The position numbers and the translations under genes are program-made. DNA of 64,000 bases from Malachius bipustulatus (Eukaryota > Arthropoda > Insecta > Coleoptera > Melyridae): NCBI GenBank assembly GCA_910589415.1, contig OU342632.1, positions 33,989,637 to 34,053,636 of the forward strand. The letters run 5' to 3'. A model generated the notes under the pieces. That model was not told the origin of the DNA and ran no database searches. It saw only the letters and a list, made by a program, of their open reading frames with translations. The first letter of the stretch is position 1. Each line of letters begins with the position of its first letter. This document shows positions 34,726 to 46,166 of this stretch, piece by piece.

Positions 34726-35774
34726 TAGTGTATTAAGCGGCCAAGGGGGGATGCTATATTAAGTCAGAATAATTGGATCAGGATGCGAATCAATTCTTCA
34801 CACCAACTGAGTCCTCGTTCGAATCCGATTAGCGGCAATCAAAAAGGGGGCGGCGAAAGAACATTTGAGGAGAAATTCCGATCAATACTCGGGTCGGGAC
34901 CTCTGGAAAGAGGGGAATGAGGGAAATGCACGGTGGGTTCGGCTTGCTAGTAAGATACATTGTACCGATGAGTCTCGTCAAGTAGGACGAAACACGTATC
35001 TACAATTACCAGCTTTAATTCACATCAAAGAATGGTATATTGTTTTGCAATATGTCATCCATCTCATGCCTAATAGAATTATTATAATTATTTTTTATTG
35101 AAAACGCACATGCACTGCTGCAGGGGAAGCCCTATGACGCTCTGGCAGCGGTGTGCATTACCGGATATGATTAATTATGTCTGACGTCATGTGGTGAGTT
35201 CCCTTTTTATATTAATTGCTCCCATCATTACTACCTACTTTGGTATCCCGGAAGAGTTTATGGGTTATTTGTTATTGGATACATTGGAGTTCAGGGTAAA
35301 TTTTTTTGTAATAAAAAGTAAGTAGTCATAAAAAAGGCCGCGAAAACGGCGAAATGTATTAATTATTAGATGTTATACATAAATAATAATATCACATATA
35401 ATTCATATTTAACTAGATCAAGTATATATTCATAATTATCTTTCATCCATTTATTTATAAAAAAAAGAATGTAAAAACAATAATTTCATTATTACTATTT
35501 TTTACAATATCCAAAAATAATTATGAAAAATTTGTCATGACAGTATAGTTGCTCTACAACAACAGTATGAACGCTTCAGTATTATAGGTAGGTGTAGGTA
35601 CATAATTATTTGGCAACAATAATAAGATTAGAACAACTGCTGTCGTTATAAAAAGATATTCGAAATGGCAATTCGAAAAAACTTTCACCCTGTATAACCA
35701 GCGGGGTGCGCTAGATTATCCCCGCATCGGAAAATAAGTAATTCCTTCTTATCTATTTACTAAATAAATTAACC
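34726..35774. other. Intergenic
   Basis: Between the tandem repeat and the 3' end of the asparaginase gene. One short open frame at 34865-35101 has no recognisable features. No gene supported. Confidence 0.4.
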
Positions 35775-38700
35775 CTAACTACCACAATTCGATACATTAT
35801 TCCTGACAAATTTAAACCCACTTGTCGCATTCTCAGTAACTGGAGCGGTGAGTTCTCCCCTTAAATTTGTCTTCATCATCTGAAATTATTATTACGTTGG
35901 TAACATTTTTGTAAGTTTTTATCAAAGTTATTTTACCTCAACTTTCTGATTATACGTCAACCCTTGCTGTCCTAGCACGAAGCACAATTTCGTAAGCGCC
36001 GCTTCTGACGTCATATCTTGTCCACAGAGTATTCCAATATCTTCCAAATTCTAAAATATTGATACATTAGTTGCGTGTTATCCCCATTTGTATACTCCGC
36101 GATCGCAGCTGCGCAATGCATTTGCGCATTCTAAATCTTACAACCAATTCTACTTTGTTTTATGAACCTTACTTCTATATTGCTAGCGCCCCTAATGGAA
36201 GTGCCAGGAACACAGTGAGACAGCAAACGACTATCTCTATCTGTTTTTTAGAATACTTCGACCCGTCGTGCGCAAGCGTCACGAGTCAGGTGGTAGAATC
36301 TGATGGCTTTGTAGGCGTGTTCACTTCTCGGACATGCGCGTAGGACTCGAGGTACATTTGACGAGATAAAGATAGAAAGATAATTCTGCACCGTCATATT
36401 TCTTCTTTGTATAAACATAGTGGAAAAGTTGTAAGATTTAGACCCTCCTAGAACGGCAGTGGTGCCGGATTTAAGATTAAAAAAGGTTATTTATAATTAC
36501 CTTGGCAGGTTCATAACAGGAAGTGACCGAGCCATGGGGGCATTGCGTTATATTCACTATTACGACTCCTCTTTCTACAGCCTCTGATAATTTCTCAATA
36601 ATACCATTTTTTGAAGGCATATTTCCAGTGCCGTACGTTAAAAGGACTAACCCCTTCACTGGGGGACGTGTTAATGCTTCGATCTAAAATCAGAAAAAAA
36701 AGTATAATTTTTAATGCGCAATTAATTTTTTTGCGCAAATCTACGATAAACCTAATCCGGTACGCCACTATTGGTGTCAAATTCTGTCGACTTCGCGCAT
36801 GTGACGTCACATTCGAGGAGTCGTAAAAATAGGGTCTCATCATTTTAAATTTGATCAAACCTGAATGAGAATTACATTCAGTAAATGAACAGCCTCCTCG
36901 AGTGTGACGTCATATATGCGCAATAGTATACCGGGCTAGGTGTATCGTGCGCAAATCAGATCGTGTCGAGCTCTTTTTTTAAGTGCTTTATAATAATGAG
37001 AATTTGTCTGACTAAATGCACAATAGTAGGAAGGCCTAAAAATAATTAAAGAAGAAAATTAACAAGATTTCAAGTTTGTTCTTCTTCTTCCAAGAGTTTT
37101 TGGCCTTGCTCGATGGCCACTTGGCCATTCCCGCCCATAATTTATTCACAAAATAATTATTACCTACCATATCTGCTGTGATAGTGGGAAAAATATTCAA
37201 CAAAGCGACGTCCTTATTTAAATTCGTCTCAACCGTGAATTTGTCTTTTTGGTTCGACGGAGTGATATAATGTTGATGAACTGAAAAAATTACAAACCAG
37301 AGTTGAAGTAAAAAAAACCTTTCGTTATTAGGCACCTACCTTGAATATTGATAGATGCGGAGGCAAGAGCATGGTAATTGATAGACTTAAAGGCGTCTAA
37401 AAGATTGGCACTAACTTTCGTGGTTCTGTTCCCACGATAAAGAGTGTGAGCAAAGAATAGGCAAACCTCTGGGATGTTATAGCAGCCCGCGAATATCAAC
37501 GACATTGTGAAGTTGTCCTTTCCGTCGCTTCTGGGCTCAAAAATTGGGATCTGGAATTTTTTACTTCACTTTTGTGAATAACTAGAAACGGTAATACATA
37601 CCTGAGCCCCGGTCAAAATTACTGATTTATTCAAACCGCTTAACATAAATGATAGGGCTGACGAGGTATATGTCAGGGTGTCTGTGCCGTGGAGTATCAC
37701 AAAACCGTCATAATCGTTATAGAATTTCTAAAAAAAAAATAATAATGAAATTTAATAAATTTGAATATCTTCAAAAAATGGGTCAAATCAAAAATCGTCA
37801 CGATTTCTAATCAAATATCATTATTTAACATTACTCAAGCGATGTTGAAACTAAAAAATATTCAACTAAAAAGAGCGGGCTTAATTTGAATTTGATTGTT
37901 GCTCTTCTTTTATCTTTTGGCCTGAGCACATTTGTTCATGTAGCCAGTTACAATAAGTGATTGATGTTTTGACCGTGCTTTATTTATTAATATTTTAATA
38001 ATATTTGATTGAATCGAATTGATTTTTAAATTTTCCTTTCTCATACCTCGATATCTTTAGCGATGGATATCCAATGTTTCGTGGTCATATGACTGGAATC
38101 CAGTAAAGGGTCATATTCCTTAATTTCATATTTGATTAGAACTTTTTCATATATCCTGAAATAAAAAACAATTATTTCTTCATTTTTTTTATTATTTTGT
38201 TTTAATAGTTCTTACGGTAAGACACATTCATTATATTTCAAATCCTTGAACATTCGTTTGGCTAATTCTGCGTCGTGCATCTGTTGATCTTTTTTAATGT
38301 GCTTGACGAAGGCATTTGAGGCCGGTACGTATACTAAAAAAATAAAATATACTCAATTAAATAACCTTCACATAAAAATCATAATTAATATTACGTACAT
38401 GAACATTTACAAAAATAGTGAGCAACAAAAAATAGACCGGCGTAGATCATAGAAGCAGATGAGTGAGACAGAAGATATGGAATTTTTTTCAAAGGAGGAA
38501 AATGTAGGTAAGACAAAGTCGCTCCACTCCAGTAATTATGGGTTCGAGAACTAGCTCATTACCCAGCCGCAAGTATGCCAATTAAATAGTAGAATAGACG
38601 ACAAAAAACAACCCAGAGCGAGACTGGGAATCGAACTCAGTCCGAGGCCGCGTTCATATGGATATGGAATGTCCTCTACAAATCAGTTATTAGTTACAAT

Positions 38701-41700
38701 TTATTTGACAGGTCAGATAATAATTTGAACTTAAAAATAAGGTTATGGTTGTGTTTCTATTAGTTGACAAAGCGTCTCGCGTCACTGTCTTGTTTAAATA
38801 TAAAAAACGGCGCACACTCTTGGACCAATTTTACGAGTAGGTCTATAATTTTTTTCAAAAAAAAAAAAAAATTAACGATACAAAATGCCTTGAAGCTTTT
38901 CTTGGCTTCAAATGAGCCCTGTCGTAAGACACTTTTGAGTTCAGATAGTTCAATTTGGGGAGTACATAGTTCCAATGTTATAGGAACTGCATCTCGACAT
39001 ACGTTACAAAAGTCATAGCCTCCCGTCAGGCTTTTTTTGTTGCTCATTCTTTATCTAAACTTTATTTTTTGTAGCTTGGTTTCATTTAGATAGAGGCGCC
39101 CATTCAATACATAATTAAATTATAATTAAAGCTATATTAATCGTGTTCTCAATTTTTGAATTCTTCATTGAAATAATTGAGTAATTTTGATAATTTGGGA
39201 AAGTTTAGCGTTTCACAAGATTGAAATTAATCACAATCCACGACTGCATGACTACAAATTAAGAAACATTTTATCGTTATTGTAACATAAATATTATTAT
39301 TTTACAAAATTATTGAAATCTAGACACAACCGGTTAAAATTTGTGTAACAGCACAATTCCAAGGCCAAGGATCTATTAAGAGGAAGTAAGAATGCGCTCC
39401 ATTAAAAAAAATACACAAAAGAAATCCCAATCCCATGTAATGTTCAATTTCGCACCCAATGACTGTAAACTCGCGTCATATTAATTAATTATTATTTATC
39501 TACTAACCTATCACGCGTGCGCGGTCTCATAGATTAGGAGCGACTTTAACAAAAGTGCAGTCCTAATACAGGTGTCCAATTAGGACAAGGTAGACATATA
39601 TGGACGTCCAACATAATAATGAGCCTTAATCATCGTCTTTTTTCGAAATTCTTATATTTCCTTACATTTAATTTCACTGCACTCCAATTACCAGAAATAA
39701 TTAAAAAATAATTAGGAATGATAAGAAAACAATCTAATTAGATAGGTAGAATGTAGAATTAGAGTTTCCTTAATAAAAAAATTCTCTTGAGATTTTTTTT
39801 CGATTCCCTGGGACTGATATACAGAGTGTAAAAAATTAAAACTTCCCACCCACATTAACAACACGCTGTGTGAAGAAAATTCAGGCTAAGGTGATAAGTG
39901 ATGATAACTGATAACACTGCCAGGCAGGAACGCGTCCAGCAGATCAGCAAGCAGTGGTAGTTGGTAGTAGACAAGGGAACGCAGGGTAGTAGGTTACAGG
40001 ATGGTTAACAATTCGATGCTCACCATAGGGATCTCGGAAACGGTAAAAGATACAGGGTGGGTTAAACTAGAGAAAAGCTGCAAAATTTTATGCTTATTAA
40101 GAATCTGAAAGAAAATTTACGGAAACTTCAGGCATTGCTGAAATACCCTGTAAAAACTGAAAACCCGAAATTTCTTATTTTATTATTGGAAATTAACTCA
40201 TTATTTTTTGTAGGCTTACATAAGTCGTCAAAATCTATCCGTTTGACATTACAAAAATTTTCAAAGCCAATAACTAGATCCCAAAGTTTTCATAGCGAAC
40301 TTTTGTTTTTCTTATGGCCGCCATATTCTTTTTCTATGTCATTCGGTATGAAAAAAATGATGGAACCCAAAAACTAATAAACTTAAAAAAATTAATTTCA
40401 AAAATTTTTCGAAGAAAAACAAAAAAAATTCGCTGAAATATCTCCATGTAGGAATCTCCATTTTCAAGTTTTTTCAGGATATTTCAGCAACGCCTGAAGT
40501 TTCCATAAATTTTCTTTCAGATTCTTAATAAGCATAAAATTGTACAACTTTCCTCTAATTTAACCCACCCTGTATCTTTTACCGTTTCCGCGAGATCCCA
40601 ATGGTGAGCATCGAATTGTTAACCACCCTGTATGTATAATTTAAATAAAAATAAAAAATCATGAAATTGGTCGATTTTGATTTGAAGGAGAACGCATTTT
40701 AATGCCAAAACTGACTTTCTCCACCCCCACCAATAATCTTCGTGGTATAAACGACATCTGGCGGGAATGTGGGTTACGCGCGCGTTATATTGAGGATAAA
40801 ATAACTATTTTCTGCTAAATTTTGAACTATTTGGAGAAGTTTTTGGGAAATGCTCTTCTATTGCGATTGAATTTTTTTAAGCGAGGCTTGGTGGTGGTGG
40901 TTTCAGGATTTCTTTTTAAACTTTCACAGAGTAAAACTTTTAAATTTTAGCAAAGTTATTGAGGGTGGGATTACTGGGATTTTTATATTGTTTTACAAAA
41001 GTTTTCGCACTACACCATGTAAAATTGTCATTGTGTTATATCGATTATGTATACAGGGTGTTTCGCATAAGAACCGATACAGAGCAGGAGCGTGCAGGGG
41101 AACCCAAACTAGTGTGATTTAACTCAATTTATCTTTCTACTAAGTTGCACCCCTGAGAAGTTATAAATAGGGGACTAAATAGGAGTTCCAAATTTCGAAA
41201 CAATTCAATATCTCAGCTACACTTGAACTTAGAAAAACCAAATTTGATGAATGTTGTGAGTGTACCAAGAGCATTCATTTTTAAGTACGTAAATAAAGTA
41301 AAGGTAAATTGTAGCATTTTGAAGAGTTGATAGGGATGATTCATCCTTAAAATGCTGCATAATTTTTTAACCCGTTAGCCGATTTAAGAAATTGTTATTT
41401 TATTTTATGGCGAATTTAATTCTTATTGATTATGAATAAAACACTAATGTTTCATAAAATTCTACTGTATATTGATGGATGATAGAAACGTTACACGTGT
41501 TTCGCTACATTTCATGTAGCATCTTCAGACGTAAATAAAATTATTGATACAGTAACATAGCAACAGTATTACCTAAGTGATCATAAAACAAGTAACTAGA
41601 TTTAAATGAATTTTTAAGAGAACTAACTAGATCATAATTTAATTTCTTCAGAATCTTCTTAGTTGTTGATATCAAGAAGAAGAAAAAAAAAAGAACAGCT

Positions 41701-44700
41701 AAACACATATTGTTCTCCACTATTTGTTTTTCTTCTTGATATCAACAACTAAGAAGATTCTGAAGAAATTACATTATGATCTAGTTAGTTCTGTTAAAAA
41801 GTCATTTAAATCTAGTTACTTGTTTTATGATCACTTAGGTAATACTATTGCTATGTTACTGTATCAATAATTTTATTTACGTCTGAAGATGCTACATGAA
41901 ATGTAGCGAAACACGTGTAACGTTTCTATTATCGATCAATATACAGTAGAATTTAATAAAACATTAGTGTTTTATTCATAATCAATAAGTATGCAGAGAT
42001 TCTACGAAGTAAGGGTTGAAAACATAGAATTTAATTCTAAAATTTTTATTTCTCTTATTATTTGTCAAAAAACTTTGTCGTTTTCAACAAAAATTCGAAA
42101 AGCTAAACAAAAGTATTGCAGTTCAGTTATTTAAAATCATCGAAAATTCAAAAATTGGTTTTAAAATTAAATGTCAAAGTTTTCGATCAGGAAGAAAGTT
42201 GAAAATGGCAAAGATTTTTGAAAAATAATAAGAGAAATAAAAATTTTAGAATTAAATTCCTCATGAAATAAAATAACAATATCTTAAATCGGCCAACGCG
42301 TTAAAAAATTATGTTGAATTTTATGAGCGCGAATCAACCCCTATCAACCCTTTAAAATGCTACAATTTAATAGTTCCACTTACTGTTAATGAATGCTCTT
42401 GGTATACACACACCGTGTACCAAATTTGATTTTTCTAAGTACAAGTATAACCGAAATATTGATTTTTTTCGAAACTTGAAACCCCTATTTCAAGGTCCAT
42501 AACTTTTCCGGATTGAAACTTAGTATGGTTTGTCCAGTGAGTGTTGTCCGGTGAGATGCCACACTGATCCTGACTATAAACGATTTAATTTTATGAGATT
42601 TAATTCGTACAATAAAATTATAATAATTGATTTGGCAATAAATCAAATCGTTTATAGTCAGGATCAGTGTGGCATCTCACCGGACACAACACTCACTGGA
42701 CAAACCATATACTCGTAGAGATAAGTTGCGTTAAATCACCATATTTTGGGGTCCCTTACACGCCCCTGCTCTATGTCGCGATTCTTATATGCGAATCACT
42801 CCGTACACGGGGTTTCCGTTTTTCGAGGCTAAGCACGGGTATCTCGCTTATCAGTAGAGATACGAGGTCGGTTAAATTGGAGAAAAGTTGCGTATTTTTA
42901 TGCTGAGTAATAATCCGAAAAAAAATTTAGGATATTTTCAGTCGTTGCTGAAATATCCTGAAAAAAGTGAAAGATCGTGATTTCTTATTTTTGCCACATC
43001 TTTCTTATTTTTGGAAATTTACAAATAATTTTTTGTAGACTTACATAAGTCGTCAAGAGCTATGCATCTGACATTTCAAAAACTTTCAAAGCCAACTAGA
43101 TCCCGCAGAGTATTCATAGTCACTTTTGTTCTTCTTATGGCCGCCATATTGGATTTTCATGTCATTCAGTATTACAAAAATTAAGGAAACCAAATATCTA
43201 TCACATTCAAAAAAAAATTTCTAAATTTTATTCTTCTTTTTTCGAAAAAAACCTTTCTTTAACCGAATGTCATAAATAACCATAAGTCAAGCAATTTCAC
43301 GTCATATTGCGACGTTTCAGGACACGTCGTTGTCGGTGATAAAATTTTCCTTTTGTTTTCGGAAAAAGAAGAAGAAAATTTTGAAGATTTTTTTATGTGA
43401 TAGATTTTTGGTTTCATTAATTTTTTTGATACAGAATGACATGAAAATCCAATATGGCGGCCATAATAAAAACAAAAGTTGACTATGAATACTTTGCATG
43501 GGATCAGATTTGGCTTTGAAAGTTTTTGAAATGTCAGATAAATAGCTCTTAACGGCTTATGTAAACACAAAAAATGTAAAAAAGAAACAAAAAAAAAAAC
43601 GGCCTACAAAAAATAATTTATTAATTTCCAAAAATAAGAAAGATAATATGGCAAAAATAATAAGCCTTGATTTTTCAGTTTTTTCAGAATATTTCAGCAA
43701 CGACTGAAATATCCTGAATTTTTTTTCAGATTATTACTCGGCATAAAAATACGCAGCTTTACCCCAATTTTACCGACCTTGTATCTCTACTAAAAACGGT
43801 CACCCTGTATAGATATAAAAATTTTCAAATTGACATCCTATACAGGGTGTTTCATTAATCAATACAGAAAATTCAAATGAATTCCTTGATCAATTTTAAA
43901 GAGGGATGGATCATAAAAAAAATTTCAAGCCTTCCCTGAGAAGTAAAAAAATCACATTTATATCTGTTTTTTTTTTGTGAAAACAAGATGAAAAAATCTG
44001 ATAAGATAAAAGTTCATGTAAAAAATTGTAAATAAAGGGAATATGTATACCTAAACCTATACCTACCCCGTATACTCAAGAAAACGGAGTAAAAAAAAAT
44101 GTTATGGAAGCTTTTTGGTGGTAGTTTTTGAATTTAAGAGTTTTTTTTTATTTCAAGTCGTTCCAGAAGAAATGGATAAAAGTAATTTTTCACCCTATTT
44201 CAAGGAGTGTAACTTCTCCGGAAAAGACGGGGTTGAAAATATTTTTATTTTAATAAAATAACCCTCCCTTAAAATGTGTCAATAAGGCATCGCGCTTGAA
44301 TTATAAGAAATTTTATATTTATCATACTGCTAAATTTTTTTTTAGAAATTTTTTAGATAAAATATGAACAAATTAACTTCGAACCAAAATTACTTCTATA
44401 GTCACTATTTTTTTAAACTAACCCTTGCCAGATTCAATAATAATTATTATTAGCTTTTAATTTCGGCTGATTTTCGATTTTATTTTTCAAAAATATTTAT
44501 TTTTTATTTTTGAAGTAAACTACTGAGCGGGAACTGTACAATAACTTGTAATCTGAGATTCTAATATAACCTACATACTTATATATTGCATCATATACCT
44601 ACACACTTATTACAAGATATGACGACTCAACTACCTAGCTAAATTTTTAGCAACAAAAAAAATGTAAATAATTAATTAACACTTACCCCCTAGTTCATTT

Positions 44701-44780
44701 TTCATCATCCCAATGGTTCCCCCCACATAGAGAACCAGAATTTTTCTCTCCTCGACATTATTCGTGTCCGTAACACCCAT
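35775..44780 (-). CDS. L-asparaginase, animal ASPG type
   Basis: Nine exons: 44687-44780, 38216-38333, 38047-38155, 37602-37727, 37340-37550, 37168-37280, 36501-36683, 35937-36050, 35775-35879. All junctions are GT-AG and in phase, giving 390 residues. It would hydrolyse asparagine to aspartate and ammonia in the cytosol. Exon 1 carries the first active-site loop [10 protein letters not shown] with the nucleophilic Thr. Exon 4 has the second signature [22 protein letters not shown] followed by ILTGAQ, then [12 protein letters not shown], ending near [14 protein letters not shown] and TNLRGE. The protein matches the catalytic half of human ASPG and stops where the ankyrin-repeat part begins in the longer human protein. 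Intron 1 is 6.35 kb and packed with foldback elements; the others are short. Confidence 0.93.
38497..38655 (-). repeat. tRNA-derived SINE, minus orientation
   Basis: On the minus strand the copy reads CGGACTGAGTTCGATTCCCA (B box), a CTATTCTACTATTTAATTGG body, and AGTCGCTC then TTTGTCTTACCTAC tail, matching the plus-strand copy at 57628-57850. It lies in asparaginase intron 1. Confidence 0.65.
38656..39996. other. Intronic spacer in asparaginase gene
   Basis: AT-rich intronic sequence. Open frames at 38760-39047 on both strands have no family motif. Nothing supported. Confidence 0.4.
39997..40630. mobile_element. TA-flanked foldback element (CAGGATGG ends)
   Basis: The left arm starts CAGGATGGTTAACAATTCGATG and the right arm ends with its inverse, with TA outside both. 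The arms stay inverted for about 200 bp or more (AGAATCTGAAAGAAAATTTACG / inverse). Its subterminal sequence is related to the element at 42806. Confidence 0.75.
41422..41989. mobile_element. Near-perfect palindrome inside the foldback element
   Basis: Arms of about 262 bp (41422-41684 and 41732-41989) start CTTATTGATTATGAATAAAACA and end with the inverse. The loop is about 45 bp of A/AAG-rich sequence. The arms include GTTACACGTGTTTCGCTACA followed by CATCTTCAGACG. Only scattered mismatches. Confidence 0.8.
42524..42709. mobile_element. Small perfect-arm hairpin
   Basis: TATGGTTTGTCCAGTGAGTG continues through TTGTCCGGTGAGATGCCACA and CTGATCCTGACTATAAACGA, then repeats inverted after a short AT-rich loop. 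Arms are about 70 bp and almost identical. Confidence 0.75.
42806..43807. mobile_element. TA-flanked foldback element next to the previous one
   Basis: It begins CACGGGGTTTCCGTTTTTCG and ends with the inverse-like AAAACGGTCACCCTG. The arms match through GTAGAGATAC, AGGTCGGT and TTAGGATATTTTCAGTCGTT. Its left TA is the same TA that bounds the element ending at 42803. Confidence 0.7.
43808..44686. other. Intronic spacer with a single CAGGGTGTTTCATTAA end
   Basis: Another CAGGGTG end lies at 43848 but no inverse partner was found nearby. Otherwise AT-rich. Confidence 0.4.
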
Positions 44781-44806
44781 GCTTCGAGCTTCGTAAATAA
44801 CTGGAC

Positions 44807-44849
44807 CACTGACTTATAAATATACTTTACGCTTTGCGTCGCTTTTATA
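44807..44849 (-). promoter_or_regulatory. Possible TATA/Inr of the asparaginase gene
   Basis: On the minus strand, TATAAAAG (44849-44842) is followed by a TCAGTG initiator with A at 44810, about 39 bp downstream, slightly longer than usual. The ATG follows at 44780. Confidence 0.4.
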
Positions 44850-45426
44850 TTCAATTATTCTGCTAGAAAACCTAAGTAGAATTAATCAAAACAAGCAATA
44901 ATTGTTTCAATTAAATTCTTGATTAAATAAAATGGAAAATACTCGCGCAATTCATTTATAATACCTAACTGATAATCGCATATCGCGCAATTACAAAATT
45001 TTTTAACCGATGAGTATTTGCCATAACCATAAGAATCACGCGTCGACATGAATGCATTGTATTCTTATTTCTTATGTATATCATAAAATTCTAGCAATGA
45101 CGTGATATAGTACTTTATATAGGTATTATAGTACTCGGAATATCATGACCATGAGCATTACCTGCTGCATAATGTACATAATACTTATTTACTTTTTGCA
45201 CGCACATGGATTCAATATGTTGAACCAAACAGAGGCGTAGGTAGGAAAGGGAGAACAATACCTATCCGGATAAAATAATTACCTATATTTTATTATATTA
45301 AAATACTTATTTCTATACACATAAGGCGGCAATATCGAATCTTGACTTTTTTTACGATAATAGTACATATTAACGCTACATATAACGTTTGCACTTAGCG
45401 TTTTATTTTATTACATTTATAATTCT
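44850..45426. other. Intergenic, AT-rich
   Basis: Upstream of asparaginase. No gene seen. Confidence 0.4.
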
Positions 45427-45611
45427 TCTGGGCTCCAATATGGCAGATGACTGCATTGAGATATATATATATCTAGTTTTGTGCACAGAATTAACGCTAG
45501 ATACTCAAGTGTTTCGTTTTGCATTCATCTATCTGTGTAATTCATATTATACGTTGTGGTGTGGTCCGTGTGGTATTGCTGAACGCAGCCATCCGCCATA
45601 TTGGAGCCCAA
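45427..45611. mobile_element. MITE with GGGCTCCAATATGGC ends
   Basis: GGGCTCCAATATGGCAGATG at the left is repeated inverted as CATCCGCCATATTGGAGCCC at the right. The 185 bp interior is non-coding. Related single ends occur at 47712 and 48865. Confidence 0.7.
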
Positions 45612-46166
45612 GAGTCAAAATGATCAAAAACCAAACAAATAAACAACGCTAAACATTACTTTTATTATTAAATACCTTTCAAATCATGTACAAGGTGAGA
45701 CTGAAACCTTACAACAGCACAATAAACTTCGATATTGTGAACAAATTAAGATTTTAACACAAAAATTTTAGAATTTCCTTTTGGCGAGTAGGCTGACAAC
45801 ATCGTTATGTCAGTTCTTCAGAATCTAAAGAAATTGGTCCCTGAATTAGAATAATTATTGCATCCAGCTGTTTTCGTTCTAGACAACGGTTAATACTCTG
45901 AATGAATCCTAGCCTAATGAATCTGCTGAAGCCTAATGATTTTTTTATGAAATTTACTATGGTTCAGTATTAATACAACTACCTATGCATTGAAATTGGA
46001 ATAAAAAGACACTGTTTTGTTTCCAGTTAAAAAAAAAGTTTAATTCCAAAATTGACAATAGCAGACAGACACTTCGTTTGCAATTAATCACACATTGATC
46101 CAATTAAAAAAAAAAAATACAACTTAAAAAAATATTTTGCTAATATCGCAGCACTACAGGGACAAG
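45612..46166. other. Intergenic, AT-rich
   Basis: 3' flank of the small membrane-protein gene. No exon seen. Confidence 0.4.

Larger units (their letters stand above)
41054..42803. mobile_element. TA-flanked foldback element with nested insertions
   Basis: Left end CAGGGTGTTTCGCATAAGAA; right end is the inverse of CGGAGTGATTCGCATATAAG. Matching inner segments (TAAAATGCT near 41344 and 42354, AAATAAAATAACAAT near 42265) show long arms. Two further hairpins sit inside, at 41422-41989 and 42524-42709. Confidence 0.65.

Noticed and set aside
38764..39018. Overlapping frames on both strands in asparaginase intron 1
   Set aside because: They depend on a poly-A/T run and have no motif or splice partners.
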